A stretch of DNA of 64,000 nt from contig NZ_JAMOLN010000014.1 of assembly GCF_024448165.1 (NCBI RefSeq), positions 17,634 to 81,633 on the forward strand, in the 5' to 3' direction. The first letter of the stretch is position 1, and every line of letters begins with the position of its first letter. Shown one piece after another: positions 45,944-55,502 of the stretch. The DNA comes from Streptomyces longispororuber (lineage in GTDB: Bacteria > Actinomycetota > Actinomycetes > Streptomycetales > Streptomycetaceae). The notes below the pieces were generated by a model, which saw nothing but the letters and a program-made list of their open reading frames with translations, had not been told where the DNA came from and did not search any database. A program made the position numbers and the translations under genes.

Positions 45944-47341
45944 CTACAGACTCGGCTTGCCCGTCGTGAACAGCCAGGTGTCGAAGAGGTCGTCCAACTG
46001 CTGCCCGGAGACCCGCTCGGCGAGGGCGATGAAGTCGGACGTCTGCGCGTTGCCGTAGCGGTGCAGCTTCGTCCACGTCGGCAGCAGCTTGAAGAACGCC
46101 TTGTCACCGATGCGCTCGCGGAGCATCTGGAGGGTCATCGCGCCGCGCTGGTAGACCGCGGAGACGAACATCGTGTCGCGCTGCGGGTCGCCGACCTTCG
46201 TCTGCCAGAAGGCGGAGTTCGCCGGTCGGGAGTTGTAGCCCGCGAGGAACGAGTCGTGGGCGGAGGCGCCGCCCTTGTGCTCGGTCCACAGCCACTGCGC
46301 GTACGTGGCGAAGCCCTCGTTCAGCCAGATGTTCTTCCACTGCTCGACGGAGACGGAGTCGCCGAACCACTGGTGGGCCAGCTCGTGCACGATCGTCGAC
46401 TCGGAGCGGACGGCCGAGTAGATGGGCTTGGACTGGGTCTCCAGGGAGAAGCCCGCCTGCGGCATGTCGTCGACGATCGCGCCCGTCTCCTCGAACGGGT
46501 ACGGGCCGAAGACGCTCGCCCAGTAGTCGGTGGCCTCGGCGGTCACCGCGTACACGTCGACGGTGTTGCTGTTCGCGAGGACCGGGTCGATGGCGACGTA
46601 GATGGGCGTGCCGGCCGGCGTCCGGCCCGACTTCACGTCGAAGGTGCCGATCGTGGCGGTCGCGAGATAGGTCGCCATCGGCTTCGACTCGCGCCAGTGG
46701 TGGACGGTCCGCGTGCCCTTGTCGGTGTCGTACGTGTCGACGAGCCGGCCGTTGGACACGCCCGTGAGGCCCTTGGGGGCCTTGATGCGGATGTCGTACG
46801 TCGCCTTGTCGGCGGGGTGGTCGCTGGACGGGAACCAGGTGGAGGCGGCGTTCGGCTCGCACGCGACGAAGACGCCGTCGGTGGTCTTCATCCAGCCGTA
46901 GTCCGAGCCGAAGACGATGGGGCCGCTGAGGGCCTCGGGGACGCCGCCGTACGTGACCGTGACCGTGAACGTGGCGTTCTTGCGCAGCGCGGTGCGCGGG
47001 GTGACCACGATCTCGTCGCCCGAGCGGCTGAACTGCGCGCGTCTGCCGTTCACCTCGACCCCGGTGACCGTGAGCTTCTGCAGGTCGAGGTCGAAGGAGG
47101 AGAGGTTCTGGGTGGCGCGGGCGGTGAGGGTGGTGCGGCCGTCGAGGCGGTCCGTGGCCGGGTCGTACGCGACGTCGAGCGCGTAGTGGCGGGCGTCGAA
47201 GCCGCCGTTGCCGAGCTGCGGGAAGTACGGGTCGCCGATGCCGTCGGAGCCGGGGGTGGGGGCTGGAGCCGCGGCGATCAGGGTGAACGAGGCCGCCGCG
47301 ACGGTGAGGGCGGCGAGGCGTGCCGAACGGGAGAGAGCCAT
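45944..47341 (-). CDS. Secreted M1-family zinc metallopeptidase (aminopeptidase)
   Basis: A 465-residue exported protease. The signal peptide SRSARLAALTVAAASFTLIA ends in an Ala-rich cleavage region. The N-terminal beta domain has HYALDVAYDPATDRLDGRTT. The catalytic site is STIVHELAHQWFGD (HELAH near residue 318) with the third zinc ligand in WLNEGFATYAQWLW. The exopeptidase-type GAMTL motif is present as RGAMTLQML. It is shorter than the usual 850-residue M1 enzymes because it lacks the C-terminal ERAP1-like domain, as do several secreted Streptomyces proteins. The ATG has GAAGGGA upstream. Confidence 0.93.
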   Translation of the reverse strand: MALSRSARLAALTVAAASFTLIAAAPAPTPGSDGIGDPYFPQLGNGGFDARHYALDVAYDPATDRLDGRTTLTARATQNLSSFDLDLQKLTVTGVEVNGRRAQFSRSGDEIVVTPRTALRKNATFTVTVTYGGVPEALSGPIVFGSDYGWMKTTDGVFVACEPNAASTWFPSSDHPADKATYDIRIKAPKGLTGVSNGRLVDTYDTDKGTRTVHHWRESKPMATYLATATIGTFDVKSGRTPAGTPIYVAIDPVLANSNTVDVYAVTAEATDYWASVFGPYPFEETGAIVDDMPQAGFSLETQSKPIYSAVRSESTIVHELAHQWFGDSVSVEQWKNIWLNEGFATYAQWLWTEHKGGASAHDSFLAGYNSRPANSAFWQTKVGDPQRDTMFVSAVYQRGAMTLQMLRERIGDKAFFKLLPTWTKLHRYGNAQTSDFIALAERVSGQQLDDLFDTWLFTTGKPSL

Positions 47342-47452
47342 GGGCGTGCGTCCCTTCGAGCGTGTTCCGGTGTATCGGACACGGAGACACTGCCGTTCGA
47401 AGGGCGACGTGTACATGACCCTTGCGGGTCATATCGGGTGCAGATACGGCGA

Positions 47453-47489
47453 AGGTGCCGCCGCCCCGGGTGACGGGGCGGCGGCACCT
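47453..47489 (-). terminator. Terminator at the end of the opp operon
   Basis: A perfect 16-bp stem (AGGTGCCGCCGCCCCG with its complement) has a 5-base loop, GGTGA, and begins 7 bp past the oppF stop codon. It insulates the opp operon from the aminopeptidase gene downstream on the same strand. Confidence 0.85.
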
Positions 47490-47496
47490 CGGGGTG

Positions 47497-49044
47497 CTAC
47501 TTGTCGTCCGCGGCCGGGGCGTCGGACGCGGTCGGCGCGTCGGCCGCGGGGGCGTCGGCTGCCGGGGCGTCCACCGCCGGGGCATCGGCTGCCGGCGCGT
47601 CTGCCGCCGGGGCGTCGGTCGCCTGGGCGTGCGCCGCCGGAACCTCAGCCGCCGGGGCATCGCCTGCCGGAGCCTCAACCGCCGAAGCCTCAACCGCCGA
47701 AGCCTCCGCCGCCGGGGCGTCCGCCGCCGGGTCGTCTGCCACCGGGGCATCGCCTGCCGGAGCGTCGGCCGCCGGAGCATCGCCTGCCGGAGCCTCCGCC
47801 GCCGAAGCATCGGTCGCCCGGGCGTCGGTCGCCGGAGCAGCCGCCGCCGAAGCCTTCACCGCCGAAGCCTCCGTCGCCGAGACGTCCGCCGACGACGACG
47901 CCTCCGTCGTCTCCGGCTCGTCCGCCGGTGCCGCCGGGGCCGGGACCGTCACCACGTCGATCGCCTCCTTGGCCACCGAGAGGAGCTGGGTGTCCTCGGG
48001 GGCCTGGTCGGCGGCGTTCTCCGGGTGGTGGCAGGCGACCTGGTGACCCGTGGCGAGCGGGATCAGCGGCGGCTCCTTCGTCGCGCAGATCTGCGTCGCC
48101 TTCCAGCACCGCGTGTGGAAGCGGCAGCCGGAGGGCGGGTCGATCGGCGAGGGCACGTCGCCGCGCAGCAGGATGCGCTCGCTCTTGGTGCCGCGGCGCT
48201 TGGGGTCCGGCACGGGCACCGCGGAGAGCAGCGCCTTCGTGTACGGGTGCATCGGCTTCGAGTAGAGGTCGTCGCGGTCGGCCAGCTCCACGATCTTGCC
48301 CAGGTACATCACCGCGATGCGGTCCGAGACGTGCCGGATGACCGAGAGGTCGTGCGCGATGATCACGTACGTCAGGCCGAGCTCGTCCTGGAGGTCGTCC
48401 AGCAGGTTGACGACCTGCGCCTGGATGGAGACGTCGAGCGCCGAGACCGGCTCGTCGGCCACCACGAGCTTCGGCCGCAGGGCCAGCGCCCGGGCGATGC
48501 CGATGCGCTGCCGCTGACCGCCGGAGAACTCGTGCGGGTAGCGGTTGTAGTGCTCCGGGTTGAGGCCGACGCGCTCCAGGAGGTCCTGGACCGTCTTCTT
48601 CACCCCGCCCTCGGGCTTCACGCCCTGGAGGCGGAACGGCGTGCCCACGATCGTGCCGATGTTGTGGCGCGGGTTCAGCGACGAGTACGGGTCCTGGAAG
48701 ATCATCTGCACGTCACGGCGGAGCGGACGCATCCCGCCCGTGCCGAGGTGCGTGATGTCCTTGCCCTCGAACTCGACGCGGCCGCCGGTGGGTTCGAGCA
48801 GCCGGGTGATCAGCCGCCCCATCGTCGACTTGCCGCAGCCGGACTCGCCGACGACACCGAGGGTCTCCCCCGCGCGCACGTCGAAGCTGATGCCGTCGAC
48901 CGCCTGCACGGCCGCGACCTGCCGCTTGAGCAGGCCCTTCCTGATCGGGAAGTGCTTGACCAGGCCGTCGACCTTGAGCAGCGGTTCGCCGGCCTCGGCG
49001 TCCGGTGAGGTCGTCACCTGCTGGGGGATCGAAGGGGTCGTCAT
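47497..49044 (-). CDS. oppF: Oligopeptide ABC transporter ATPase (OppF/DppF) with Ala/Pro/Asp repeat tail
   Basis: ATP-binding subunit that powers peptide uptake with OppD, OppB and OppC. It has 515 residues. Walker A is [16 protein letters not shown], signature [17 protein letters not shown], Walker [14 protein letters not shown], and the His switch IIAHDLSV. The family C-terminal Cys-rich motif [20 protein letters not shown] (iron-sulfur-like) is present at about 330. After about residue 390 a 125-residue tail of degenerate five-residue units ([15 protein letters not shown]) ends [10 protein letters not shown]. That tail is absent from ordinary OppF proteins. Start ATG 49044; a GTG at 49074 overlapping the oppD stop is also possible. 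Confidence 0.92.
   Translation of the reverse strand: MTTPSIPQQVTTSPDAEAGEPLLKVDGLVKHFPIRKGLLKRQVAAVQAVDGISFDVRAGETLGVVGESGCGKSTMGRLITRLLEPTGGRVEFEGKDITHLGTGGMRPLRRDVQMIFQDPYSSLNPRHNIGTIVGTPFRLQGVKPEGGVKKTVQDLLERVGLNPEHYNRYPHEFSGGQRQRIGIARALALRPKLVVADEPVSALDVSIQAQVVNLLDDLQDELGLTYVIIAHDLSVIRHVSDRIAVMYLGKIVELADRDDLYSKPMHPYTKALLSAVPVPDPKRRGTKSERILLRGDVPSPIDPPSGCRFHTRCWKATQICATKEPPLIPLATGHQVACHHPENAADQAPEDTQLLSVAKEAIDVVTVPAPAAPADEPETTEASSSADVSATEASAVKASAAAAPATDARATDASAAEAPAGDAPAADAPAGDAPVADDPAADAPAAEASAVEASAVEAPAGDAPAAEVPAAHAQATDAPAADAPAADAPAVDAPAADAPAADAPTASDAPAADDK
47500..47890 (-). repeat. Degenerate 15-bp tandem repeat inside oppF
   Basis: About 25 imperfect copies of a 15-base unit, on the plus strand close to GCCGGCGCGTCTGCC or GCCGCCGGGGCGTCG, encode the five-residue Ala/Pro/Asp units of the OppF tail. 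Copies differ mainly in the third to fifth residue (D, E or V), so the array is old or drifting. Length variation between strains would be expected. Confidence 0.75.
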
Positions 49045-49070
49045 CTCGGGTTCGGGTCCTTTGGCGTCCG

Positions 49071-50168
49071 TCACAGCTTCGGCGCAATCTCTTCGGTCCA
49101 GATCCGCTCCCGCTCCTCGGCCGCCATGTGGCAGGCGGAGAAGTGGCCGGAGCCGACCTCGCGCAGTTCGGGGCGCTCGGTGCGGGTGATGTTGTCCTTG
49201 GGGACGTCCGCGTAGGGGCAGCGCGGATGGAAGGCGCACCCGCTCGGCAGGTTGATCAGGCTGGGCGGGGAGCCCTTGACCGGCGTGAGGCGCTCGGTCT
49301 GCTCCCGGTCGATCCGCGGCATCGACCCCAGCAGGCCCCAGGTGTAGGGGTGTTGGGGCTCGGTGAAGACCTTGGTGGCGTTGCCGCGCTCGACGCACCG
49401 GCCGCCGTACATCACGAGCAGCTCGTCGGCCATCTCCGCGACGACACCGAGGTCGTGCGTGATCATGATGACGGCCGAGCCGAACTCCTTCTGGAGGTCG
49501 CGGATCAGGTCCAGGATCTGCGCCTGCACCGTCACGTCGAGGGCCGTGGTCGGCTCGTCGGCGATGAGCAGCTCGGGGTTGTTGACGAGCGCCATGGCGA
49601 TCATCGCGCGCTGGCGCATGCCGCCGGAGAACTCGTGCGGGTAGGCGTCGACCCGCTTGTCGGGCTGCGGGATGCCGACCCGGTCGAGCATCTCGATCGC
49701 CCGCTTGCGCGCCGTCTTCTTGTCGACGTCGTGGTGGACCCGGTACGCCTCCACGATCTGCTTGCCGATCGTGTAGTACGGGTGCAGCGCGGACAGCGGG
49801 TCCTGGAAGATCATCGCCATGTCGCGGCCGCGCAGCTTGCGCACCTTGTTCGGGTCGCCCGTGAGCAACTCGGTGCCGTCCAGCCAGATCTCGCCGCTGA
49901 TCTGCGCCTTGCGCCGGCCGTACTGACCCGCTGTGTGCAGGCCGAGGATGCCGAGCGACGTCACCGACTTGCCCGATCCGGACTCGCCGACGATGCCGAG
50001 GGTGCGGCCCTTCTCCAGCGAGAAGGACAGCCCGTCGACGGACTTGACCAGGCCGTCGTCGGTCGGGAAGTGCACCTTGAGGTCGCGGACCTCGAGGAAG
50101 GCGCGGGGTGCACCGGAAGCGGAGACGGGTTCACCGACCGCCGCTCCGGTCTTGTGCAGATCGGTCAT
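49071..50168 (-). CDS. oppD: Oligopeptide ABC transporter ATPase (OppD)
   Basis: ATP-binding subunit of the peptide importer, 365 residues. Walker A is [20 protein letters not shown], signature [18 protein letters not shown], Walker [14 protein letters not shown] and H-loop [12 protein letters not shown]. The C-terminal oligopeptide/dipeptide domain has [16 protein letters not shown] at 50168 overlaps the oppB stop as ATGA (50165-50168), so translation is coupled. It pairs with OppF as the heterodimeric motor. Confidence 0.96.
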   Translation of the reverse strand: MTDLHKTGAAVGEPVSASGAPRAFLEVRDLKVHFPTDDGLVKSVDGLSFSLEKGRTLGIVGESGSGKSVTSLGILGLHTAGQYGRRKAQISGEIWLDGTELLTGDPNKVRKLRGRDMAMIFQDPLSALHPYYTIGKQIVEAYRVHHDVDKKTARKRAIEMLDRVGIPQPDKRVDAYPHEFSGGMRQRAMIAMALVNNPELLIADEPTTALDVTVQAQILDLIRDLQKEFGSAVIMITHDLGVVAEMADELLVMYGGRCVERGNATKVFTEPQHPYTWGLLGSMPRIDREQTERLTPVKGSPPSLINLPSGCAFHPRCPYADVPKDNITRTERPELREVGSGHFSACHMAAEERERIWTEEIAPKL

Positions 50169-51166
50169 CCCAGCCTCACTCGCGGGTCGATGACGGCGTA
50201 CAGAAGGTCCACGACGAGGTTGGCGACGGCGATCGCGAGGGCCGCGAAGAGCGTCACGCCGAGGATCACGGGCAGGTCCTTGTTGCTGATGGCCTGGACC
50301 GCCGCGAGGCCGAGGCCCGGCAGGTTGAACGTGGACTCGGTGAGCACGGCGCCGCCGAGCAGCACACCGAGGTCGAGTCCGAAGACGGTGAGGATCGGGG
50401 TCATCGCGGAACGCAGGGCGTGCCGGGTGATGACGGCGGGTTCACCGAGTCCCTTGGCGCGCGCGGTGCGGATGTAGTCCTCGCCCAGGATCTCCAGCAT
50501 GGTGGCTCTGGTGAGGCGGGCGTACATCGCGGCGTTGAGGAAGGCGAGCACGATCCACGGCAGGATCAGCGTCTGCAGCCAGGTGCCGATCGAGTCGTCG
50601 GTCGAGAGGCTGTCGGCGATCTTGACCCAGCCGAGGCTGTGGACGAAGACCCCCATCGCGACCATGCCGGTGAAGAAGACCGGCAGGGAGACACCGCCGA
50701 GGGCGATGGTCATGGCGGAGCGGTCCCAGACGGTGCCGCGCTTGAGGGCGGAGAGCACACCGGTGGCGACACCGGCGGCCAGCCACAGGACACAGGCACC
50801 GGCGGCGAGCGCCAGGGTGACGGGCAGCGCGTCCTTGAGGGTGTCCCAGACGGGCGCTTCGGTGCGGAACGAGTACCCGAAGCAGGGCGCTGCGCAGTGG
50901 GTCACGTCATTGCCGTTGACGTAGTCCCGGCCCATCGGGATGCCCTTGACGAAGTCCCAGAACTGGACCAACACGGGGTCGTCCAGGCCGAGTTTGACCC
51001 GGATACCGGCGAGCTGCTCGGCTCCGGTGGCCTTGCCGGCGAAGAGGACGGCGATGTCCTGACCCGCCCATTTGGGCAGCATGAAGAAGATGGTGAAGGT
51101 CGCGAGCAGAACGACGAGCACCATGATGACTACGGCGAACAGGCGCCGGATGAGATAAGCAAGCAC
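50165..51166 (-). CDS. oppB: Oligopeptide ABC transporter permease (OppB)
   Basis: Membrane subunit of 333 residues with six helices. It starts MLAYLIRRLFAVVIMVLVVL, the OppB hallmark. A large periplasmic loop (about 35-100) contains two Cys residues (HCAAPCFG). The EAA cytoplasmic loop reads EDYIRTARAKGLGEPAVITR, which docks the ATPases. Start GTG at 51166, with the stop overlapping oppD. A terminator-like hairpin separates it from the upstream oppA, so it may be expressed less than the binding protein. Confidence 0.95.
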   Translation of the reverse strand: MLAYLIRRLFAVVIMVLVVLLATFTIFFMLPKWAGQDIAVLFAGKATGAEQLAGIRVKLGLDDPVLVQFWDFVKGIPMGRDYVNGNDVTHCAAPCFGYSFRTEAPVWDTLKDALPVTLALAAGACVLWLAAGVATGVLSALKRGTVWDRSAMTIALGGVSLPVFFTGMVAMGVFVHSLGWVKIADSLSTDDSIGTWLQTLILPWIVLAFLNAAMYARLTRATMLEILGEDYIRTARAKGLGEPAVITRHALRSAMTPILTVFGLDLGVLLGGAVLTESTFNLPGLGLAAVQAISNKDLPVILGVTLFAALAIAVANLVVDLLYAVIDPRVRLG

Positions 51167-51276
51167 TGTGCGCGGCCGCGGCGGTCACCGGCGCCCCTTG
51201 TGGGGGCCTCGGTCATCGCCAGGGGCCATCACCTGCCCTTCGGACTGGCGGGTTTCGGCGGCTAAGCAGGAGAGGG

Positions 51277-51307
51277 GCCGGGCACCGGATCGACTCCGGT
51301 GCCCGGC
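51277..51307 (-). terminator. Internal hairpin between oppA and oppB
   Basis: A perfect 13-bp stem (GCCGGGCACCGGA with its complement) has a 5-base loop and lies 8 bp past the oppA stop and 111 bp before the oppB start. It may act as a partial terminator or RNA stabiliser, giving more binding protein than permease. Confidence 0.75.
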
Positions 51308-51314
51308 GGGGGTG

Positions 51315-53090
51315 TTACTTGACGACGCCCAGCGAGGCGTAGTCGTAGCGGCCGTTGTACGCGTCGGACATGTAGACGTTCGTCAGACGCGGACCACGCC
51401 AGGTGATGTTCTTCTCGTAGATGAAGGGCATCCAGTCGGCCTGGTCGAGGATCCGCTTGTCGAGCTCCTCGTAGATCTTGCCGGCCGCCTCGGGGTCGGT
51501 CTCGGCGATGGCCTTGTCGAAGAGGCCGTCGATCTTCTTGTCCTTGATCTGGGACTCGTTGTAGTTACCCGTGTCCGCGAGGAAGCGGCTGTCCCACAGC
51601 GGCTGGCCGAAGCCCTGGCCGGACGGGAAGTCCGGGCCCCAACCGCTCATGGTCATGCCGTAGCCGCGGGCCTTGACGACCTTCGGCGAACCGGTGATCG
51701 CGGAGGTCTCGGCGCCGTCCAGGGCGTCCACCTCGAGCTTGATGCCGACCTTGCCGAGCTGCTCCTGGAGCGCCTCGGCGGTGTCGACCTCGCCCGGGTT
51801 GTTGTTGCGCGCGGTGATCTTCGTGGAGAAGCCGCCCGGCTTGCCGCACTGCTTGAGCTCGTCCTTGGCCTTGGCGGCGTCCGGCTTGCCCTTGCGCTCG
51901 ATGACGCCGTACGGGTCGTAGTCGCTGTGACCCTTGATGGAGACCGGCAGGGTCGAGTTGGCGATGTCGCCACCGGCCAGCTTGCCGCCGCGGACCTGCT
52001 GGAGGCCGGCGAAGTCCGTCGCGTAGAACACGGCCTTGCGGCAGTGGACGTTGTCGAACGGCTTGGCGGTGTGGATCAGGGCGACGTAGCGGACGAAGGA
52101 GGTCCGCATGTTGTCGACGCTGTCACGGTGGTCCTGGACGGCGGTGACGCGACCCGACTGGGTCATGCCGGTGCCGTTCAGGTCGACGTCGTAGTCGCCT
52201 TCCATCAGGCGCTTGTCGTTCTCCTCCAGGTTGGCGGAGATCGTCACGTCGATCTTGTCGGGCAGCGCCGCACGGATCGGGTCCGAGGCCTTGGACCACT
52301 TGTCGTTGCGGACCAGCACGATCTTCTTGTTGGCCTTGTACGACTCGAACTTGTACGGGCCCGCGGAGAACGGCTTCTGGGTGTACTTGGCGCCCGTGTC
52401 CTTGTCCTGCTTGACCGGCGAGCCGGACGGCATGGCGAGGAACTGCTCGAAGTCACCGTTGGGCTTGGGCAGCTTGAAGACGATCGTCTTGTCGTCGGGC
52501 GTCTCGATCGCCTTCAGGCCCAGCTTGTCCTTGGCCTTGTCCTTGTACGGACCCTTGTACTCGAGCTTCGGGTCGAGGTTCTGCTGGAGGTACTGCGGAC
52601 CACCGGTGATGGTGTCCTTCGCCCAGATGCGCTCGATGCCGTACTTGACGTCCTTGGAGGTGATCGGCGAGCCGTCCTCCCACGTCACGCCGTCGCGCAG
52701 CGTGTACGTGTACGTCTTGCCGCCGTCCGTGATCTTGGCGTTGTCCGTGGCCAGGTCGGGGACCAGCTCGGTGGAGCCGGCGCCCGCCTTGGGGGCGTAG
52801 GTGACCAGCTGACGCGTGTAGAAGCGCATGAAGTCCCACGACATGCCGTAGTAGGCACGCTGGGGGTCGGCCGAGTCGAGGTCCTGCTTGCCGACCATCT
52901 TCAGCGTGCCCCCCTTCTTCGTGGAGGCGTTGGCGATCTTGTTGTACGCCGCGTCGTAACCGGCGCCCTTCGACGAACCCTTGGAGTTGTCGTCGCCGTC
53001 GCCGCCGCCGCACGCCGTGGTCGTCACCAGCGCCGCGACCACGAGGGCCGCGCCGGCGGCGAGCCGTCGTTTCGAGGAACTTGTGGGCAT
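51315..53090 (-). CDS. oppA: Oligopeptide ABC transporter substrate-binding lipoprotein (OppA)
   Basis: Exported peptide-binding protein of 591 residues. The signal peptide KRRLAAGAALVVAALVTTTA runs into Cys (lipobox TTTAC, about residue 27), followed by a Gly/Asp/Ser linker. The SBP family 5 core begins KKGGTLKMVGKQDLDSADPQ. It continues with YTYTLRDGVTWEDGSPITSK, GPYKFESYKANKKIVLVRND and the later GWGPDFPSGQGFGQPLWDSR. Start ATG at 53090 has GGAGG about 11 bases upstream. The second gene of the operon, between oppC and oppB. Confidence 0.95.
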   Translation of the reverse strand: MPTSSSKRRLAAGAALVVAALVTTTACGGGDGDDNSKGSSKGAGYDAAYNKIANASTKKGGTLKMVGKQDLDSADPQRAYYGMSWDFMRFYTRQLVTYAPKAGAGSTELVPDLATDNAKITDGGKTYTYTLRDGVTWEDGSPITSKDVKYGIERIWAKDTITGGPQYLQQNLDPKLEYKGPYKDKAKDKLGLKAIETPDDKTIVFKLPKPNGDFEQFLAMPSGSPVKQDKDTGAKYTQKPFSAGPYKFESYKANKKIVLVRNDKWSKASDPIRAALPDKIDVTISANLEENDKRLMEGDYDVDLNGTGMTQSGRVTAVQDHRDSVDNMRTSFVRYVALIHTAKPFDNVHCRKAVFYATDFAGLQQVRGGKLAGGDIANSTLPVSIKGHSDYDPYGVIERKGKPDAAKAKDELKQCGKPGGFSTKITARNNNPGEVDTAEALQEQLGKVGIKLEVDALDGAETSAITGSPKVVKARGYGMTMSGWGPDFPSGQGFGQPLWDSRFLADTGNYNESQIKDKKIDGLFDKAIAETDPEAAGKIYEELDKRILDQADWMPFIYEKNITWRGPRLTNVYMSDAYNGRYDYASLGVVK

Positions 53091-53196
53091 TTTCTCGTAA
53101 CCTCCGAGATCGCGGTCCTGGGCACACTGCCGGAGAACCATGGAGTCAAGCCACCTGACGGTGCGGCAGGGGCAGGTCGTGTGGGCCTGTCGGGCC

Positions 53197-54201
53197 TTAC
53201 CGGGTGCCCTTCGGGTCGAGCGCGTCGCGCAGCCCGTCACCGAAGAGGTTGAACGCCAGGACCGTGATGAAGATCGTGACGCCGGGGAAGACCATGAACA
53301 TCGGGTCGTGCTCGTACGTCTCCAGGGCGTCGCGGAGCATGCCGCCCCAGGACGCCGTGGGCGGCCGGACACCCGCACCGAGGAAGCTGAGCGCCGCCTC
53401 CGTCAGGATGTTCGTCGGGATCATCAGCGTCATGTAGACGACGATCGGCGCGACCAGGTTCGGCAGCAGTTCACGGAAGAGGATGTGCCGCGAGCCACCG
53501 CCCAACGACCGTGCCGCTTCGACGTATTCGCGCTCGCGCAGCGAGAGCGTCTGGCCGCGCACGATGCGTCCGATGTACGGCCAGCCGAAGAAGCCGATGA
53601 CCAGGACGAGGACGGCGATGCGCACCCCGCTGCCCGTCAGACCCAGCAGGTCGTCCGGGAGCACCGAGACCAGGGAGATGATGAAGAGCAGCTGCGGGAA
53701 CGAGAGCAGCACGTCCATCACACGGCTGATCAGGGCGTCGATCCAGCCGCCGAAGTAGCCGGCGATGATGCCGAACAGCGTGCCCAGCGCCACCGCGACG
53801 ATGGCGGCGAGGAACGCCACGAGGAGCGAGATCCGGGCGCCGTAGACGACCCGGCTGAACACGTCCCGGCCCTTGTTCGGCTCGACGCCGAACAGGTAGT
53901 CACCGCTCACGCCGCCGAGCGAGCCGGTGGGCAGGTTCGTCAGGGGGTCGAGCTTGTCCTGGTGGAACTCGTTCGGCGGGTGGCCGAGCAGACTGACGAT
54001 GAGCGGGGCGAAGATCGCCACCAGAACCAGGAAGACGACAACGATGCCACCACCGAGGGCGACCTTGTCCCGCTTCAGGCGGTTCCAGGCGATCTGCTTC
54101 AGCGACCGACCCTCGACCTTGCGAACACCTTCGCTCGCGGCGGCGTCGACCGGTGCGGTCGGTTCCGCTTCCGCAGTCGTGTCGTGCAATGGTGCCGTCA
54201 T
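53197..54201 (-). CDS. oppC: Oligopeptide ABC transporter permease (OppC)
   Basis: Membrane subunit of 334 residues with six helices. A cytoplasmic N-terminal extension rich in Ala/Glu (1-50) precedes RDKVALGGGIVVVFLVLVAI. The EAA loop reads REREYVEAARSLGGGSRHIL, FRELLPN. The OppC signature LSFLGAGVRPPTASWGGML and the ending DGLRDALDPKGTR are typical. The ATG at 54201 follows GAGAGGGGTCC. It is the first gene of the operon, which is unusual since oppA more often leads; the promoter is in the 357-bp gap upstream. Confidence 0.94.
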   Translation of the reverse strand: MTAPLHDTTAEAEPTAPVDAAASEGVRKVEGRSLKQIAWNRLKRDKVALGGGIVVVFLVLVAIFAPLIVSLLGHPPNEFHQDKLDPLTNLPTGSLGGVSGDYLFGVEPNKGRDVFSRVVYGARISLLVAFLAAIVAVALGTLFGIIAGYFGGWIDALISRVMDVLLSFPQLLFIISLVSVLPDDLLGLTGSGVRIAVLVLVIGFFGWPYIGRIVRGQTLSLREREYVEAARSLGGGSRHILFRELLPNLVAPIVVYMTLMIPTNILTEAALSFLGAGVRPPTASWGGMLRDALETYEHDPMFMVFPGVTIFITVLAFNLFGDGLRDALDPKGTR

Positions 54202-54558
54202 CGTGGCAAGGACCCCTCTCAACCGGCGGTGACCGGCCCGCACTTGCCGCTGTAGCGGCTTTGGTTCAGTCCGTGGAACTCGTCGTACACAGAGGCGAAA
54301 CCCCTTGGAGCGGGAGTCTTCAACCTGTGTGCGATCTGTTGCCAGACTTGACGGGGAAAGGATGCCTAAACGTGATGCTGTCTGGGGGGTTCCGTTATCC
54401 GGACGGCCGTGAACGGCGTGCGGACGGTGGGCAGTTGGGGTGGAAGTAGCGCCAGTCCGGACATTGGGGCCACAAGCGCCGTTCTCTCCGCAACCCGCCC
54501 CTTCCCGAAATCACCGCCGTGCGGAGGGAGTTGAGGGAGGCCGAAGAGGACAAAGCGG
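54202..54558 (-). promoter_or_regulatory. 357-bp non-coding gap upstream of the opp operon
   Basis: No plausible gene lies here. Read towards oppC, the middle part (54330-54390) has unusually A/T-rich stretches such as GTTTAGGCATCCTTTCCCC, which could carry the opp promoter, and the mRNA leader would be about 100-180 bases. No clear -35/-10 pair or riboswitch fold was recognised. The half next to the SseB gene is GC-rich without a strong terminator. Confidence 0.4.
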
Positions 54559-55422
54559 TCAGTACGACGCGCCGTACGGCGGCGGATACCCGTAGCCCCC
54601 GCCGGCCTGCCCCGCGGGAGCGACGTGCGCCTCGCGGTCGTAGAACGGCCGCGCGTTCGCGCGCAGCCACATCGCGACCGGGTCGTACTCGTCGGACATC
54701 GCGACGGTGGACACCGGCAGCCCGTCCGGCACCGAGGAGATCGACTGCTGCATCATCGCGCGGACCGCGTCCACCGACGCCGGGGACGTGTCGTACACGT
54801 CGAGGCCGATGGCCAGGTACGGGGCGCCGAGCGTCGGCTGCACCCAGGCCCGGCGCAGCGAGCGGACCGCCGTCGTGCGGTGCGCGTTCTGCGCGAGCAC
54901 CGCGTAGAACTGGGGGATCTCGATGGTCGGCTCGGAGAGCCGGAGCGGTCCCGCGGGCTGTCGGTCCAGGCCGCCCGCGATGCGCCGCAGGTCCAGCCAG
55001 GGCACACCGACTCCCCCGCCGGGCGCGTGCGGGTTCAGCCAGAGGCCGTAGTGGTCGGGGTAGAGCGTGCGGGCCGCGTCGACGCCGCCGACCACCTCGT
55101 AGGCACGGGACCAGCCGGAGGCGGAGAGCTCCTGGGCGGAGGTGACGCAGGGGGCGTACGAGAAGCCGTCCACATCCATGTTCCCGTACTGGGCGTCCGG
55201 GGAGCCGGCCTGGCCGTGCCAGAGCAGCATCCAGACCTGGCCCGACGCGGGGTCGGCGAGGGCCTTGAGGAGCGCCTCGTACGCGTCGTAGCGCCCGGGG
55301 GTCACCTGGCGCAGCATGTGCTCGACCTGTCCGGCCGCGGCCGTGCCCGACGCACTCACCCGTAACCGCCCCTTCGTGAACTGCTGCCAGTCCGTGTTTC
55401 GCCAGTTCGCCCGATCGTCCAT
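54559..55422 (-). CDS. SseB-like protein (enhanced serine sensitivity family), first copy
   Basis: A 287-residue soluble protein. The N-terminal half resembles the SseB N-terminal domain (FSYAPCVTSAQELSASGWSR, then VGGVDAARTLYPDHYGLWLN). The second half is the SseB C-terminal domain with LSEPTIEIPQFYAVLAQNAH, SLRRAWVQPTLGAPYLAIGL and AMWLRANARPFYDRE. A Gly/Tyr/Pro tail ends the protein. E. coli SseB affects serine sensitivity by an unknown route, and related domains occur in type VII-associated proteins. ATG at 55422 or a GTG one codon earlier. It shares layout with the next gene, suggesting tandem duplication. Confidence 0.82.
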   Translation of the reverse strand: MDDRANWRNTDWQQFTKGRLRVSASGTAAAGQVEHMLRQVTPGRYDAYEALLKALADPASGQVWMLLWHGQAGSPDAQYGNMDVDGFSYAPCVTSAQELSASGWSRAYEVVGGVDAARTLYPDHYGLWLNPHAPGGGVGVPWLDLRRIAGGLDRQPAGPLRLSEPTIEIPQFYAVLAQNAHRTTAVRSLRRAWVQPTLGAPYLAIGLDVYDTSPASVDAVRAMMQQSISSVPDGLPVSTVAMSDEYDPVAMWLRANARPFYDREAHVAPAGQAGGGYGYPPPYGASY

Positions 55423-55502
55423 CACCGGTGGGTGTGACGCCGCCCGGTCAGGTCATGAAACCAGCTTAAGCGGCGTTACTGACACCGACTTGACGGACGG
55501 CG

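Noticed and set aside
47500..47930. Array of short repeats considered as a CRISPR or minisatellite outside genes
   Set aside because: There are no constant repeats with unique spacers; the 15-bp units keep the oppF frame and encode a pentapeptide tail.
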